A DNA stretch of 64,000 nucleotides from Armillaria gallica. Its lineage: Eukaryota; Basidiomycota; Agaricomycetes; Agaricales; Physalacriaceae. The stretch is from contig JBANDB010000001.1 in assembly GCA_037576215.1 (NCBI GenBank), positions 7,626,001 to 7,690,000 on the forward strand, read 5' to 3'. A program made the position numbers and the translations under genes. Shown here piece after piece: positions 11,750 to 22,370 of the stretch; the stretch's first letter is position 1; each line of letters opens with the position of its first letter. The notes beneath the pieces were generated by a model, which was not told where the DNA came from, did not search any database, and saw only the letters and a program-made list of their open reading frames with translations.

Positions 11750-13280
11750 TTCTCTGCACTGAAAGAAGCTTTTAAGCGCCTCCAAGTATCACGATATATT
11801 GCATGCAAGTGAGGATTATCCTCACAGAAGATGCGTGCAGACTGGCAACGCGTATAGGCACGAGTCGAAGAATCGCGGTACATGTGGTGTGTTTCCGTTT
11901 ACAGACACGAGATCCTCCCACGGCAGGGGATTGCATACCGTTTCATCAATCGTGAGCAGTTGCCAATCTTGCGCAATGTGAGGCTTCTTCTGGAGACTGG
12001 ATAACATCAGTTAATGGTTGGCTAGGAGCATGCGGTTCTTACTAGGATCTGGCTTTTACTCTGATGCGAACTTGACTTGACACCTTCGCCAAGTGCAGTC
12101 TGCACATTCGTTGTCAAAGCGTCCAGTTTATCCTGGTGATAATTTAGCTTTTCCCCGTTGTTATGTACTGAGCGAAGTGGTATTACCTTACAGTCAGGGT
12201 GGTGTAGATGGTAGTGAATATCTGACACTGCGCGGCCCAGCGACCATAACCGCGGTGAATTTCAAGACTATGAACGAGGAGAGATAACCATTACGCCAAG
12301 GTATAGTTTCATACACTACCATATCCGACGAGCCGTCTAGAACGAAGATTTCTGCTTCTCAGAATCGAGACAAAAACCAGACAATGTTCGAATCTGACGA
12401 TCGTTTGCATAAAGCCCGTCTTGCACATGAACGACCGCTCGGAGTGTCAAACACTTTGCACTAGAGAGTATAACATCTTGCAAGGTCCCTAATTTTGATG
12501 TCAGGTGAATGTATCGCAATAAGGTAAAGCCAAAGATAAAGATGTACACATTATGGCTCAGATGCTAGGCAGGGCCTGTTCTGTGTTTTCCGGTAAGTAA
12601 TGCACCAAGAAATATTGCAAATATCAGAGCATGGTAAGATCTTCGAATAATCATGCCCCTGGTGAAAGCTGGTGAGCCAAACAGAAAAACGTGCCGCAAA
12701 CATGCCACCGATGGATCCTGGATGAGAGTGTTACATATTCCAAATGATTTGATTGGAGTTCTTTAGTTTCACAAACCTTCGACGAGACATACAATTAATT
12801 AGAGCAGAGAAGAGCCAGAGGTTGAAGAGAACGAGGAATTCAGCAGGTACATTCGTCGTCGCTGTCAAGTTGCGGTTGATTGCCGGAAATTGTTACTTTG
12901 GGTTACATAATCTCGGGCCGACAGTTGCCGATAATATCTTCTGTACTGTCATGATTGTCGTCCGCCAAGGATACGGGTGACGTGACATTATCCCTGCTCG
13001 CCGCTGTCTGCCCAGTTTACAGAGTCCCAGACGTCCTTCATCGAATTTCCCGACCTCCAACGACTCGACTGCCAGCACGAGCACCCTTTCCAAGCCATTG
13101 TGGATCTGTCGAGTACTTAAAGAAGAGTAGCAAGGTTGTCCTGCATTCAGGGAGATCGACATGTTTGCTGAATTCAAGTAGCGCTGATATATTTGTGAAG
13201 ACAAATCTCAATGTGCTCCTTGATTGTGATTAAGAAGTGCTTGCCATGGCCAAAAAGTATTGCTCTTACCGACTGAAACT
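11750..13280. other. no recognisable gene
   Basis: Contains the region upstream of the subtilisin gene and then about 1.3 kb in which short frames on both strands (for example minus 12893-13204) show no family motif. Nothing supportable. Confidence 0.35.
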
Positions 13281-13284
13281 CACT

Positions 13285-13345
13285 ATTCGCCACCAGGGAA
13301 TCGAACCCCAGAGTCACGACTTATTATTTGACTACGTGTGTGATA
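13285..13345 (-). repeat. tRNA-like module
   Basis: On the minus strand a box A-like GTAGTCAAATAAT is followed about 20 nt later by the box B-like GGGGTTCGATTCCC. No convincing closing stem. Not a canonical tRNA. Confidence 0.4.
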
Positions 13346-13630
13346 ATACACCGTATGCAAGGGGAAACATTGCATGAAGGAAGCGTGCTTCTCTCTGTGC
13401 CCCTACATTCTTACATTCTTCATACACCGAACAAAAGAAGAGAGAAATGTTTCCTTTCGTAAGCGCTAGGCTTCCACCTTGAGGAATGCTACCATATTAA
13501 ACACGAGCGTCCAGTAGCACGAAGAAAGGGAGATGGCAAATTTGTACTCTAGGAAATCAAATCCCAGGGCAGAGAGATTCGCCTTTCGACCATGAAACTG
13601 GATGAGGTCGGTGCGGTGTTTGTTAAGTAG

Positions 13631-13690
13631 CGGTCCAGGGAACTGAACACTGGGATCTGATGTGTAACATTTGCCGTTGCACCATATCAG
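13631..13690 (-). repeat. tRNA-like module
   Basis: Minus strand begins CTGATATGGTGCAACGGC, nearly the same 5' end as the module at 41521, and contains a degenerate box B CAGTGTTCAGTTCCCTG. Confidence 0.45.
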
Positions 13691-13894
13691 GACGATGAAA
13701 ATGTGGTTCGGATTGGTGTGTCTATTCCGGGTGTTTCTTTTCGTTGAGAATACGCCGGCGTTAGGAAGTAACAACTTTGTCACTTGGATTGTAGGTGCAA
13801 AGAACAAAGGATTCCTCGGCACGGCTTGTCATTTCATTTGTGAGAAGCGGTCAACGAGCTCACTTGAAAAAAAAGGAAATACCCTACCTCTACT

Positions 13895-13951
13895 TGGATA
13901 TAGGGGATCGAACCCTCCTTGTCCTCCTCGCAAACGATTGGACGATATCCA
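13895..13951 (-). repeat. 57-nt tRNA-like module with perfect closing stem
   Basis: The ends TGGATAT and ATATCCA pair over 7 bp. The minus strand carries AGGGTTCGATCCCCT as a T-arm/box B and a GTCC..GGAC pair in place of a D or anticodon arm. At 57 nt it is about 15 nt shorter than a tRNA, so one arm is missing. Confidence 0.5.
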
Positions 13952-14606
13952 CTGGTTGGAGAGAACAGATGGGATTAGTCGACGCATAACAACAAAACCA
14001 TACTACATCGGCGAGACCCAGAGTGGGCCTATGCTTAGAAGATGTCGGAGCCGGACGTCTAGTAACCTTGAAAGAGAGACGAAATTGATATGCAAACGTT
14101 GAAGGGGGGATTGAACATGGAGTGGTGTTACCATCGTTGAACGATGTTCGACTGTGCATAGAATATTAACTCTTGAAGTTGGTACTCCATCGATGTCGAG
14201 AATAGGAGCGGAAATGGCCCGCGGCGAGTTGAACCAAGTCGGATACCGATTAGCCCCGAAGGGGAGCTGGGTATCAAGATGCCGCACTCGGCATTTAAGA
14301 AGAACTGCACCGAGATAGCGAGTAATCCGGACTTAGGGAACGTAGTGTCAAACACGAATCCCAAAGATCATAGTACTCACATCTATCAGACCATATAGCC
14401 AGAATAATTGAAGAGACGGCGCTTTAGCTGGAGGCGGGACTTGGAATAAACGGAGGTTCGGATTCGTAGTGAAGTAGTTGGAGTATAGAGAGGGCTTCTG
14501 GTCGCCGAGATGTTTGGGTAGACAGTTTAGAGGGCCATAGAATGAAAGGTTTTGTGAAAAGCACCCATCTCGTCGTATCTTTAGTACACGGGCGGCCGGC
14601 GGCGAG

Positions 14607-15071
14607 TTACCGGGTTTCTACAAAATAATGAGAATCGATCGAACTTTTTTATGGCTGCCCAATATAGTAATTCGTAGGTACCAGTTTTCTTTCAGTAGCG
14701 ACTCGACCCGAAGAGCAACGGTAATGATGTAATAAACAGTTTAGTATTGATTCCCGAAGTAATAGACCTGCTTTGCTGTCATCGAATCATGCAGTGGAGC
14801 CTGCAGTGGGTGAAGAAAACACCACTGATTTGGGACTTGACAAACCTGCTTAGCGGATTCATAAGGATCACGAACCAAGGCCTGGGTGATGGCACCAGAG
14901 TCTTTGATGGATAATTCGAAGGAATATAGCCCAGTTGGACGCCAGGAAGGTATAATTCGCAGCGTTTGTTGAGCGTTTGCGCGTTTGGTGGAATCCAAGA
15001 TTGGGAATTACTATATTGGGCAGCAAAAAAGAATTTCAACCGATTCTCATTATTTTGTAGAAACCCTGTAA
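14607..15071. mobile_element. 465-bp non-autonomous element with about 66-bp terminal inverted repeats
   Basis: The left arm 14607-14673 and right arm 15005-15071 are inverted copies starting TTAC(C/A)GGGTTTCTAC and containing CTGCCCAATATAGTAATTC. A few mismatches and small indels separate them. The interior (about 330 bp) has no credible transposase. I could not find an unambiguous target-site duplication, so the superfamily is open. Confidence 0.6.
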
Positions 15072-15322
15072 TTTGAGGCGAGGGCAAGGGGTAAGCGTCT
15101 TCTCGCGTACATGCAGTCAGCCGATACTAGACAATAGCCGGGACCGTTACGCATGCAGCCGCTCTCCGGAGACTGAGAGTTGACAAGAGGAAAGGCCGGC
15201 ACCGCGGCAGAGCCTTGTCATTTTGGGCTACGTCATCAGATGATCGTACGTCATCGTTGCCGGGGCTTGCGCATTCCTTCCAACCACTTATATATGAGGA
15301 ACTGGGCCTTGAATCGGTACGT

Positions 15323-16723
15323 ATGCCGCTCCTTTCTATAAGAGCAACTCGAAGACTAAGCACAGCCATCTCTTCAGCTATGATCTCGACCGCCGCCATC
15401 CGTGTCGTTAATGAAGACAAGAAAGAGAAAGGAGGTCGCCCAGCCCATTGGACATCTGACAAGCCAGTATGGTTCCAGAATCCTTGGCCGAGCTGGAGGG
15501 CTAACGGGAGGATGCATGCGCTGAGTATGGTGCGTGTTTTTGCTCTTGCTCTTTCGTCGCTAAATGTTTGATAGTTTGCCCATGCTTCGCGCAACATGCC
15601 TGCCTTACCGAAAGATGGAACTATTGGGATTCCCGTGAGGACACCGACGTGGGGCACGGAAGAGGAGCACCAAGGGGAAATCAAGGCGACGTGGTTGGGC
15701 CACGCCTGTTTCCTCGTCGAGCTGCCGTTCGTCGCATCGCTAGGGAGAGGCGCAAGGGTGCTGTTCGACCCTGTGTTCAGCGACAGATGCTCGCCTACCC
15801 AGTTTCTCGGTCCAAAGAGGTTCACAGAGCCTCCATGCAAGATTGAAGATATACCAGAGGTCGATGCGGTCGTTATCTCGGTGAGTAGCCTATTCTTGGT
15901 CTGAGCCGTGGCTAACGTCATTGTTAGCATAATCATTACGACCAGTACGCGTCGTCCTCCTTAGCGCCGCCACCTACTAACCTCTCCTAGCCTAGACAAC
16001 CACACTTTATCCACGCTTTTCAAACGGGCCCGTGCACCGCACATCTTCGCTCCTCTAGGCAACGAAAAGCACCTTGAATCGATCGGGGTACCCAATGGAC
16101 ATGCGCATACACTCGATTGGTGGGACGCCCGACGCGTAGAGATACCAGGCACCTCGTTCAAGTTGACTTGTACTCCTGCCCAGCACTTCACCGGCCGAGG
16201 GCTGCACGATCAGGGAAAGACCCTCTGGTCGAGCTGGGCTCTCGAGGGTGAGGGCAAGAAAGTATACTTCGCTGGTGATACTGGGTACCGATCCGTTAAG
16301 GATGGAGAGGATGAGGCGGAGAGACCGGTGTGTCCTGCGTTCAAGGAGATTGGGGAGCGTGTTGGTGGTTTCGATCTAGGGATGATTCCTATAGGGTACG
16401 TGCAGTTCTCAGTCGCGTATCCTTATCTCATGGCCTTCCAGAGCGTACGAACCGAGGTGGTTCATGTCAACAATACATTGCGCGCCGCAGGATAGCGTTC
16501 GTATCTTTAAAGATATCAAGGCGAAGAAGGCGGTTGCGATGCATTGGGGGTGAGTCTTCTTTCATATCTTCCTTTCGTAGCCCTAATCCTTTCTAGGACG
16601 TGGATTCTAACGACTGAAGAGGTTACGGAGCCACCAAGGAAACTCGCTGAAGAGTGTAAGAAGATTGGTATAGAGGAGGGCGACTTTCTTGTCAGCGATA
16701 TCGGCGAGACGAAATACTTTTGA
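15323..16723 (+). CDS. NAPE-PLD-like metallo-beta-lactamase-fold phosphodiesterase
   Basis: Six exons (15323-15529, 15575-15880, 15928-15944, 15991-16395, 16442-16549, 16597-16723) total 1170 nt, a 389-aa frame, close to the length of animal N-acyl-phosphatidylethanolamine phospholipase D. Metal-binding landmarks are all present: HNHYDHLD (encoded across the 17-nt exon 3 and its downstream intron), TPAQHFTGRG, FAGDTGY and AMHWG. WLGHACFLVE and RWFMSTIH are also typical. The family releases N-acylethanolamines from NAPE at membranes. Fungal substrates are less certain. An alternative start is Met20 at 15380. This is the intact relative of the decayed copies at 20.9, 25.0, 33.7 and 36.8 kb. Confidence 0.88.
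15928..15944 (+). other. 17-nt micro-exon of the NAPE-PLD-like gene
   Basis: Encodes HNHYD plus two bases of the next His codon and lies between introns 15881-15927 and 15945-15990. Without it the catalytic HxHxDH motif is lost, so the exon is essential. Confidence 0.75.
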
Positions 16724-16839
16724 TACTTCATATAATATTAGACGACTGACCGTATAATCCTGTAGAAATAAAGCCAGTGGTCCGAACTCAGAGTGACTGG
16801 TCAAGAGTTGATGTTCGTTTTTAGCATGATCTGGCACCG

Positions 16840-17140
16840 TTGCATCGCTTCGTCACCGTCATTCTTGTGTCCGATCTCTTTAGCACTCTGGTCCTCACAC
16901 TCACCGCTGCTTCGTCAGTATCATATTAGCTCTGATTGAGGTGTTCTCGTTACATAAATCCGAGTTTCTGTGGGCGAAGTGAACGCTGTCTGCCTTGTCG
17001 CTCTCTCACTTGGTGTTTACTTCTAGGACCTCAGCCTTGCTCCGTTGATGGCTCGTGACTATTGATTATCGTTCATCAATGCTTGTCTGACCTGTAGCGA
17101 CAGAGCTGCTGCATCGAAGGAGTTCCTAGGAGTAACTGGG
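16840..17140 (+). repeat. copy of the spacer block, inverted relative to 19.7-20.3 kb
   Basis: Shares GAGGTGTTCTCGTTA, ACTTGGTGTTTACTTCTAG and CTAGGACCTCAG-type words with the reverse complement of 20040-20200 and 31980-32120. It lies directly downstream of the NAPE-PLD-like gene, the same relative position as in the other copies. Confidence 0.55.
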
Positions 17141-17149
17141 AGAATGCAG

Positions 17150-17840
17150 GACAGCGGAGAAGTACTTAAAGCACTGGTCGGCTGTGCCGACTTTTAGAGT
17201 TGCTGTTAAGGACACTGATGAGCCGCAACTGTAGCCGACCATGGGGGACCTATTCAAGCTGAGTCTTGTTCATTCGGAGACGATTTGCGTGTATAATCGT
17301 AAGGCATGGTGTATCGCCCTTCGTTCCTTTCATTCGTTGTCTCAGAAATGTGATCATTATCTTCGAAAGAGGTCCGCCTTTACTTTTACGCTCGGTGCAC
17401 CATTTTGTCTTCGAAGTGGCGTACTTGGCTAAACACGAAATATAGAAGTTCAAACGATATACTGATGGTATATCCTTCTTTGAGAGTTGCTCATCGCCTA
17501 GACATCCTTCATTCTAACGGCTAATCATTGCCTTCGTACAAGCCTCATGGCGAGTGAAGGTGATTGTACGTTAGCTCTTCATTGGCTTTCCGTCGCTTAC
17601 GATGCCTGGAATTGTGCTAGGTCAGAGCGAAAGCTCTAGTATGTATTGAGAGTGGAATAACATGAGGAGACAATGAGATTGAATCTATCTCTATCGGGGT
17701 TACGGGCTCATTCTTTTTTGAGCCTACTTATGTTCATGTTCCGTGCGGCATCGGACCAGATTTGTCATTTGACTATTGATGATAGCGAGGATAGAAAAAG
17801 TATTGGAATAAGGAATACCAATGTCACGATCTAAGTCCTC
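17150..17840. other. no recognisable gene
   Basis: Between the inverted spacer block and the 3' end of DUF4436 copy B. Short frames only. Confidence 0.35.
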
Positions 17841-17844
17841 TTGC

Positions 17845-19533
17845 TCAAGCCTGATTTTCAGGGGCAGTATTTATCAAGGGGATCTCAATAGTCTGTGGCA
17901 CTCTCTGGATCCGTTTTCCTATTGGGATACAAAGTCGAGCACGCCATACCCATTTTTTGCTAGTCTTCCAAATGTTCCGCATATAATAACATCGGGCATC
18001 CTCTGATAGCTCATTTAGTGTCATTTCATTAGAGCTTTGACAGAAACATACTGAATTCACTCCAAGTGAACACCTTACGAGATGGATCATCTGGGTTGGC
18101 AAATAGATAGATGCCAACCATTGCGATGGCCTATGATATGAAAAATGAACTAGTTTGATCAGACAAATGCAATGCACACACGGAAATTGACAGAAGTATA
18201 AGACATGGTAGTAGTCCATAAAAGTCTGTGTTGGAAAGATGTAAATAAGCTGATGGAAATGAATATGAAGCAGAACATACCAAGAACATCACCTGGAAGT
18301 GCTGCAGTTTGAATCAGTGCTTGTAGAGCAAGACCAACAACTTACCAAACCCATCAGGAGCTCCAGGCATGGAAGATCGCAGTTGGGTGAATGCAAACAC
18401 AGTCCCGATAGGCACTACAACAATCTCATTGCGTTGTCGAAAGCCAAAAAAGACAGTTGCAATCATGATAAGGCAGATCATGAGGGTGACCATCCCTATA
18501 GATATGAAATATGAGGTCAATACATGTATAGAAGTGTATGGCAAGAGGACAAACAAAATGTGAATGTGATAATCAGACAGTACACAATTACAGGTGTGCT
18601 GCGTTGAAGTTTGAAAAATATGTGGGTGTCTCGGGGCAGAAGGTCTGATGCAACCAGTTCATCTGAGTAGCCATTCCCAATCTCAGATGAAAAATCAAAG
18701 CCACTGGTTGAGGCTCTGTCATGCAGATAAATCTGAAAAGGCAATGAAACTCACGAAATGAGTGTGTACACTGATCCCAGGTCTACAGAAACTGACTCAT
18801 TTGTTGACATATCTTGACCAAATGCAAATACATTTGCATAGTAACTGAAATTTGGAGGGTTAATGCCTCAGATCTGAACACTGTCACAACTTGAAGAACA
18901 TACTAGTCAAATGGGTAAAATGATATACTTATAGGATTAATTGCACCCAAGATATACTTGTCATCAGGAGAGGTGACTGAAAGAGTTAGCTCAGTGCGAA
19001 AAGTGACATAGTTGTGTTCAGCATTATTGTAACCTCTCATGCTGGGGTTCCATATAAAGATAGGATCTATAGGTATGTTGTTATTGTATGGTCTATTTTT
19101 TTGTCCTGGGTCTGATGGAGATAAATTTCTGAAAGAATGATCATATGAGTATGGCATATTCTATTCTTCAATACACTGTAGATGAAGGCTTACGTGATAA
19201 AAAAGATGTTGGTTGCTGTGCAATTATCATTTTGAGGATATGAACATGTATCCCAGCGGACAGACCACTCCACAACCATGGTGGCTTGAAGGATATCAGC
19301 AGAGACTAGGACAGCTTGGAGAGTAATCTTCTCATAGTAATTTCAGAGGGCCATTTCAATGAACATGTGCAGAGTCTTACAGTTCGGTTTAAATATGAGA
19401 TTCCATCCTTTGTGGCATTATGTACAGTTGTATAGGGCTTAATTGGGGCCCCAAAGAACCATATGATTGGAAAAAAGATGATGAATGACAGAGAGGTGAT
19501 AAAGCAACAGGCGACTCTTGATCGGGGGGACAT
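17845..19533 (-). CDS. DUF4436 family membrane protein, copy B (CpG-poor)
   Basis: Start MSPRSRVACCF at 19533. Exons follow the layout of copy A: first transmembrane segment, an exon with TMVVEWSVRWDTC, an exon ending near an NRPYNNNIPIDPIFIWN block, a transmembrane exon, FAFTQLRSSMPGAPDGFG and AMVGIYLFANPDDPSRKVFTW. The sequence is visibly poor in CpG, with CA/TG where copies A and D have CG. The acceptor AG of the last intron appears to be AA (AAAAAATGG where copy C has AAAGAATGC), so the last exon must use another acceptor or end early. The open frame of the old last exon runs to a stop at 17845. Exons are otherwise open. Function of the family is unknown. Confidence 0.65.
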
Positions 19534-19629
19534 TTGCTTGGAGGATATACAGATCTCTCCATGAAAGCAAGAATTTATAAGTAGTATCATGATGGCAGTG
19601 TGCCACAGCACGCCGTGGCACATCAAGAT

Positions 19630-20345
19630 CTAACTTCTGATGGAAATAACAGAGCGGTTGTCATCAATAACAGAACCGATTAGCTCGGGGAAGTTGACTC
19701 CACGAGCTGAAAAACATCGAGGTCCGATGCTGTTGTCGACAGAATGAGTTAAAGTAGGGAGGGAAGCATTGAATGGAGGCACTTTCCTTTTACATCTCAC
19801 CGGAAACAAATTGGCGCAACACAGCATTAAAGTACAGCTGGATCCCTTCGAGATCCCTTGCCAAATGATCGGTAACAGGAGCAACTGATTGGCGAGCTTG
19901 ACAGCATTTACGAAACTGAGCACAGCTAAAGCAGTGCTTTGAATATCCCTGCGCTGTCTTCAGTTCGCCCAGCCACTCCAAGAGACTCCTTCGAGGTCAC
20001 AACTCGGTTGCCACAGGAACAAAAAAAGTCCACAAACTATAACGAACGGTCAAGAGTCATTGAACTGATGGAGTGAGACTGAGGTCCTAGAAGAAACACC
20101 GAGTGAAAGAGTGATGGGGCAGGCAGTGTTCTCTGCGCCACGGAAGCACTAAGTTAACGAGAACACCTCATCGGAGCTAAGACGATACCAACGATGCAAC
20201 AGCGTGAAAGAAAACAGACGCTTGATGATGGCGGTAAGAGGAAGAGGCGATGCCTCCGTGCCTGATTACGCTAATTAAGGACATCAACTCCGTGCCACTT
20301 CAAGTTCGAAACAATCACCAAGAAGTGATGGACTTTCCCCGCTGG
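19630..20345. repeat. spacer block of the duplicated cassette, copy 1
   Basis: Matches 31825-32290 over most of its length, for example GGCAGTGTTCTCTGCGCC and GAACGCCTC/GAACACCTC words in the same order, and 16840-17140 in inverse orientation. No gene is recognised in it. It may include promoter sequence of the adjacent DUF4436 gene. Confidence 0.65.
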
Positions 20346-20523
20346 CGCCGAGTTGGAACTTGCTTCTAGAGTTTGTCTCTCAGAAATTCCCTAGCCATCT
20401 CGTCTTGTGCTAATATCGCAGTGAGCTCTGCGCTTCATTGCTCCTTCGCCTTTCAATTACGTCACTACACGATAAGAGTCGAGTGTCTCGGCTTTAACGC
20501 TCATGTCTATACTTGGTCCAAGT

Positions 20524-20588
20524 CGCTCGGATATGGTGTCATGGCAAGCAAATTATCACGGTCCCTGGGGTCCGATTCCTAGATTCGA
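20524..20588 (+). repeat. tRNA-like module
   Basis: TCGGATATGGTGTCATGG (box A-like, as in tRNA-Glu-type 5' ends), then GGGGTCCGATTCCT (box B-like) and GATTCGA pairing with TCGGATA allowing wobble. About 62-65 nt. A diverged relative sits at 33342-33405 in the duplicated segment. Confidence 0.45.
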
Positions 20589-20907
20589 CTACGGCTCCGC
20601 ATTGTTCCGTTTGCATCTCCTCCACTTGCGTCAGAAGTATTGCTGGGTGACGGATCTAGGACGTACACTGTACGAGAATACATGCCAGGTAGAGTGATAT
20701 AACGGCAGCTCTAACCTTGTCCGCTAAAATTTCAATTCCCTGGGTCTGAATCAGATGTGCATTATGAAAAGCTTGTTTATGGCGGGGATCAGTGGTTTTC
20801 GTCTCATGCTGAGTTTAGGTTATGCGAAGCGAGCACTACGTTGGAGTCTCTACCACCTGGGACTTCCGCGTGAGTACATTGTCAGTCGCGTAATAGTGCA
20901 TGGAGTA

Positions 20908-22140
20908 TTAGAAAGTTGTATCGCCGATATTGCCGTCTTGGATACAAATCTCCCTCGATTGTCCAGTCATCATCGGCAACCTCTTCGTCGTTAGGATCCA
21001 GGTCCTAGAGGAGAGGAAGCATTGCGACAAAGGGTATAAAGATGGCTCACCCCAATGCATCGCGACGGCCTTCCTCCCCTGATAACCCTAAGTATGCGGA
21101 CACTATCTTGCGATGCACAAGGTATACCAATAATCGAGATAAACCATCTCGGATCTTACACACTAGCCGATCGTCAACATCATGAAACACCGGCGAGAAC
21201 TGCACGTACCCGAAATGGATCATCGCCAGATCAACCCCACCGAACTGTTCTCCGGTCCAATCTCCTTGAAAGTAGAGCATAGCAGTGTTTCCGCTTCGTC
21301 CTCTGCATCCTCCTCAGAGCCGTAGCCAGTATCGCTATCAAATAGACCTTCTTGCCTTCATCGTTGAGCTTCAAGATGCAACTCGCCCAGATTCTTTCCC
21401 TGTTCGAGTAGCTGGCACAATGCTGCGCGGGAGTGCAAGTCAGTTCGAGGGATGTGCCGGGTATCTCTACGCGTCGTGCACACCACCAACTGAGACTGGT
21501 ATCCTGATCGACTAAAAGTGCTTCTCGTTGCCTAAACGAGTGAAAAAGTGCGCGGCATGCGCCTGCTTGAACAACATGGTTGTCTAGGCGAAGAGAGGAT
21601 AGCATGCGAAGGGGCTGAAGAGCATGACGCGTATTGGTTGTAATGATTACTCTAACAGCATTGTAGGCGACAGCTTAGTCTGATAATAGGCTACTCACCG
21701 ATACGACGACCGCATCCGTGTACGGCATATCTTTAATCTTGCGCAGAGGGTCGTTGAACCTTTTTTGACCATGGAAATAGCTAGGTGAGCACTGCTCGTC
21801 GAAAACAGGGTCTAACATCACCCTGGCACCTCTCAATAGCGAAGCCACGGACAACAGCTCAACGAAGAAAGAAGTGTGGTCCATCCACGCCGTTTTCATG
21901 TTGTTGTTATACTCATCCTCTACGTCTGCGTCGTCACCGAAATCTTGGTAATCATTAATTTTAGTGAGGCAGGATTGTTGTGTGGAACATAGATGAACTA
22001 CTAAAGGATCATGGATCAGCGATGAAAGAGCCAGAGTAGAAACACCCACCATACTCTGCGCATCAATCCTCCAATTCGTCCTGCAGCTCGGCCAAGGATT
22101 GTAGATCTATATCGGCTTTTCAGAGGTCCAATGGACTGGA
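20908..22140 (-). pseudogene. NAPE-PLD-like pseudogene, copy 3
   Basis: Minus strand. Recognisable pieces from 5' to 3' are an exon-2 equivalent (KTAWMDHTSFFVELLSVASL, RGARVMLDPVFDEQCSP, YTDAVVVS then a donor), the WWCARRVEIPGTSLELTCTP region, GEQFGGVDLAMIHFGYVQFS, and an end reading GNIGDTTF-stop near 20908. The conserved Gly of WLGH is Asp, and exons are joined only with frame changes. Followed downstream on the same strand by the spacer block and DUF4436 copy B, so it is the first gene of a duplicated cassette. Confidence 0.75.
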
Positions 22141-22370
22141 CGACCGTTGACTGGTGGTGGAGTATACGTGCGAGTTGTCGTCGTTTGTGAAAAGAGAGCT
22201 CCTTCCTAATTAGGCGCTGCCAGCCTCGTGGTGATCACTGATCCCATCCGCGCCGCACGGCGCACATTAGGACCTCGAGAGAATCATCGAATTCGAATGA
22301 ATGGTTCTCACATCCAAATAAGGCTATTTATTTTCGCATCTTCGCATATCTGTGAGTGACATGTAATTCG
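22141..22370 (-). repeat. 5' flank of NAPE-PLD copy 3, duplicated at 35.64-35.77 kb
   Basis: CTCCTTCCTAATTAGGCGCT, GATCCCATCCGCGCCGCA and AGGACCTCGAGAGA are shared with 35630-35770, which lies in the same position relative to copy 4. Confidence 0.6.

Noticed and set aside
11822..13204. several 60-100-aa frames on both strands
   Set aside because: No motifs, no coherent exon pattern and frames overlap each other.
15127..15936. 269-aa open frame on the minus strand
   Set aside because: Antisense to exons 1-2 of the intact NAPE-PLD-like gene and containing no family motif; open by chance of codon use.
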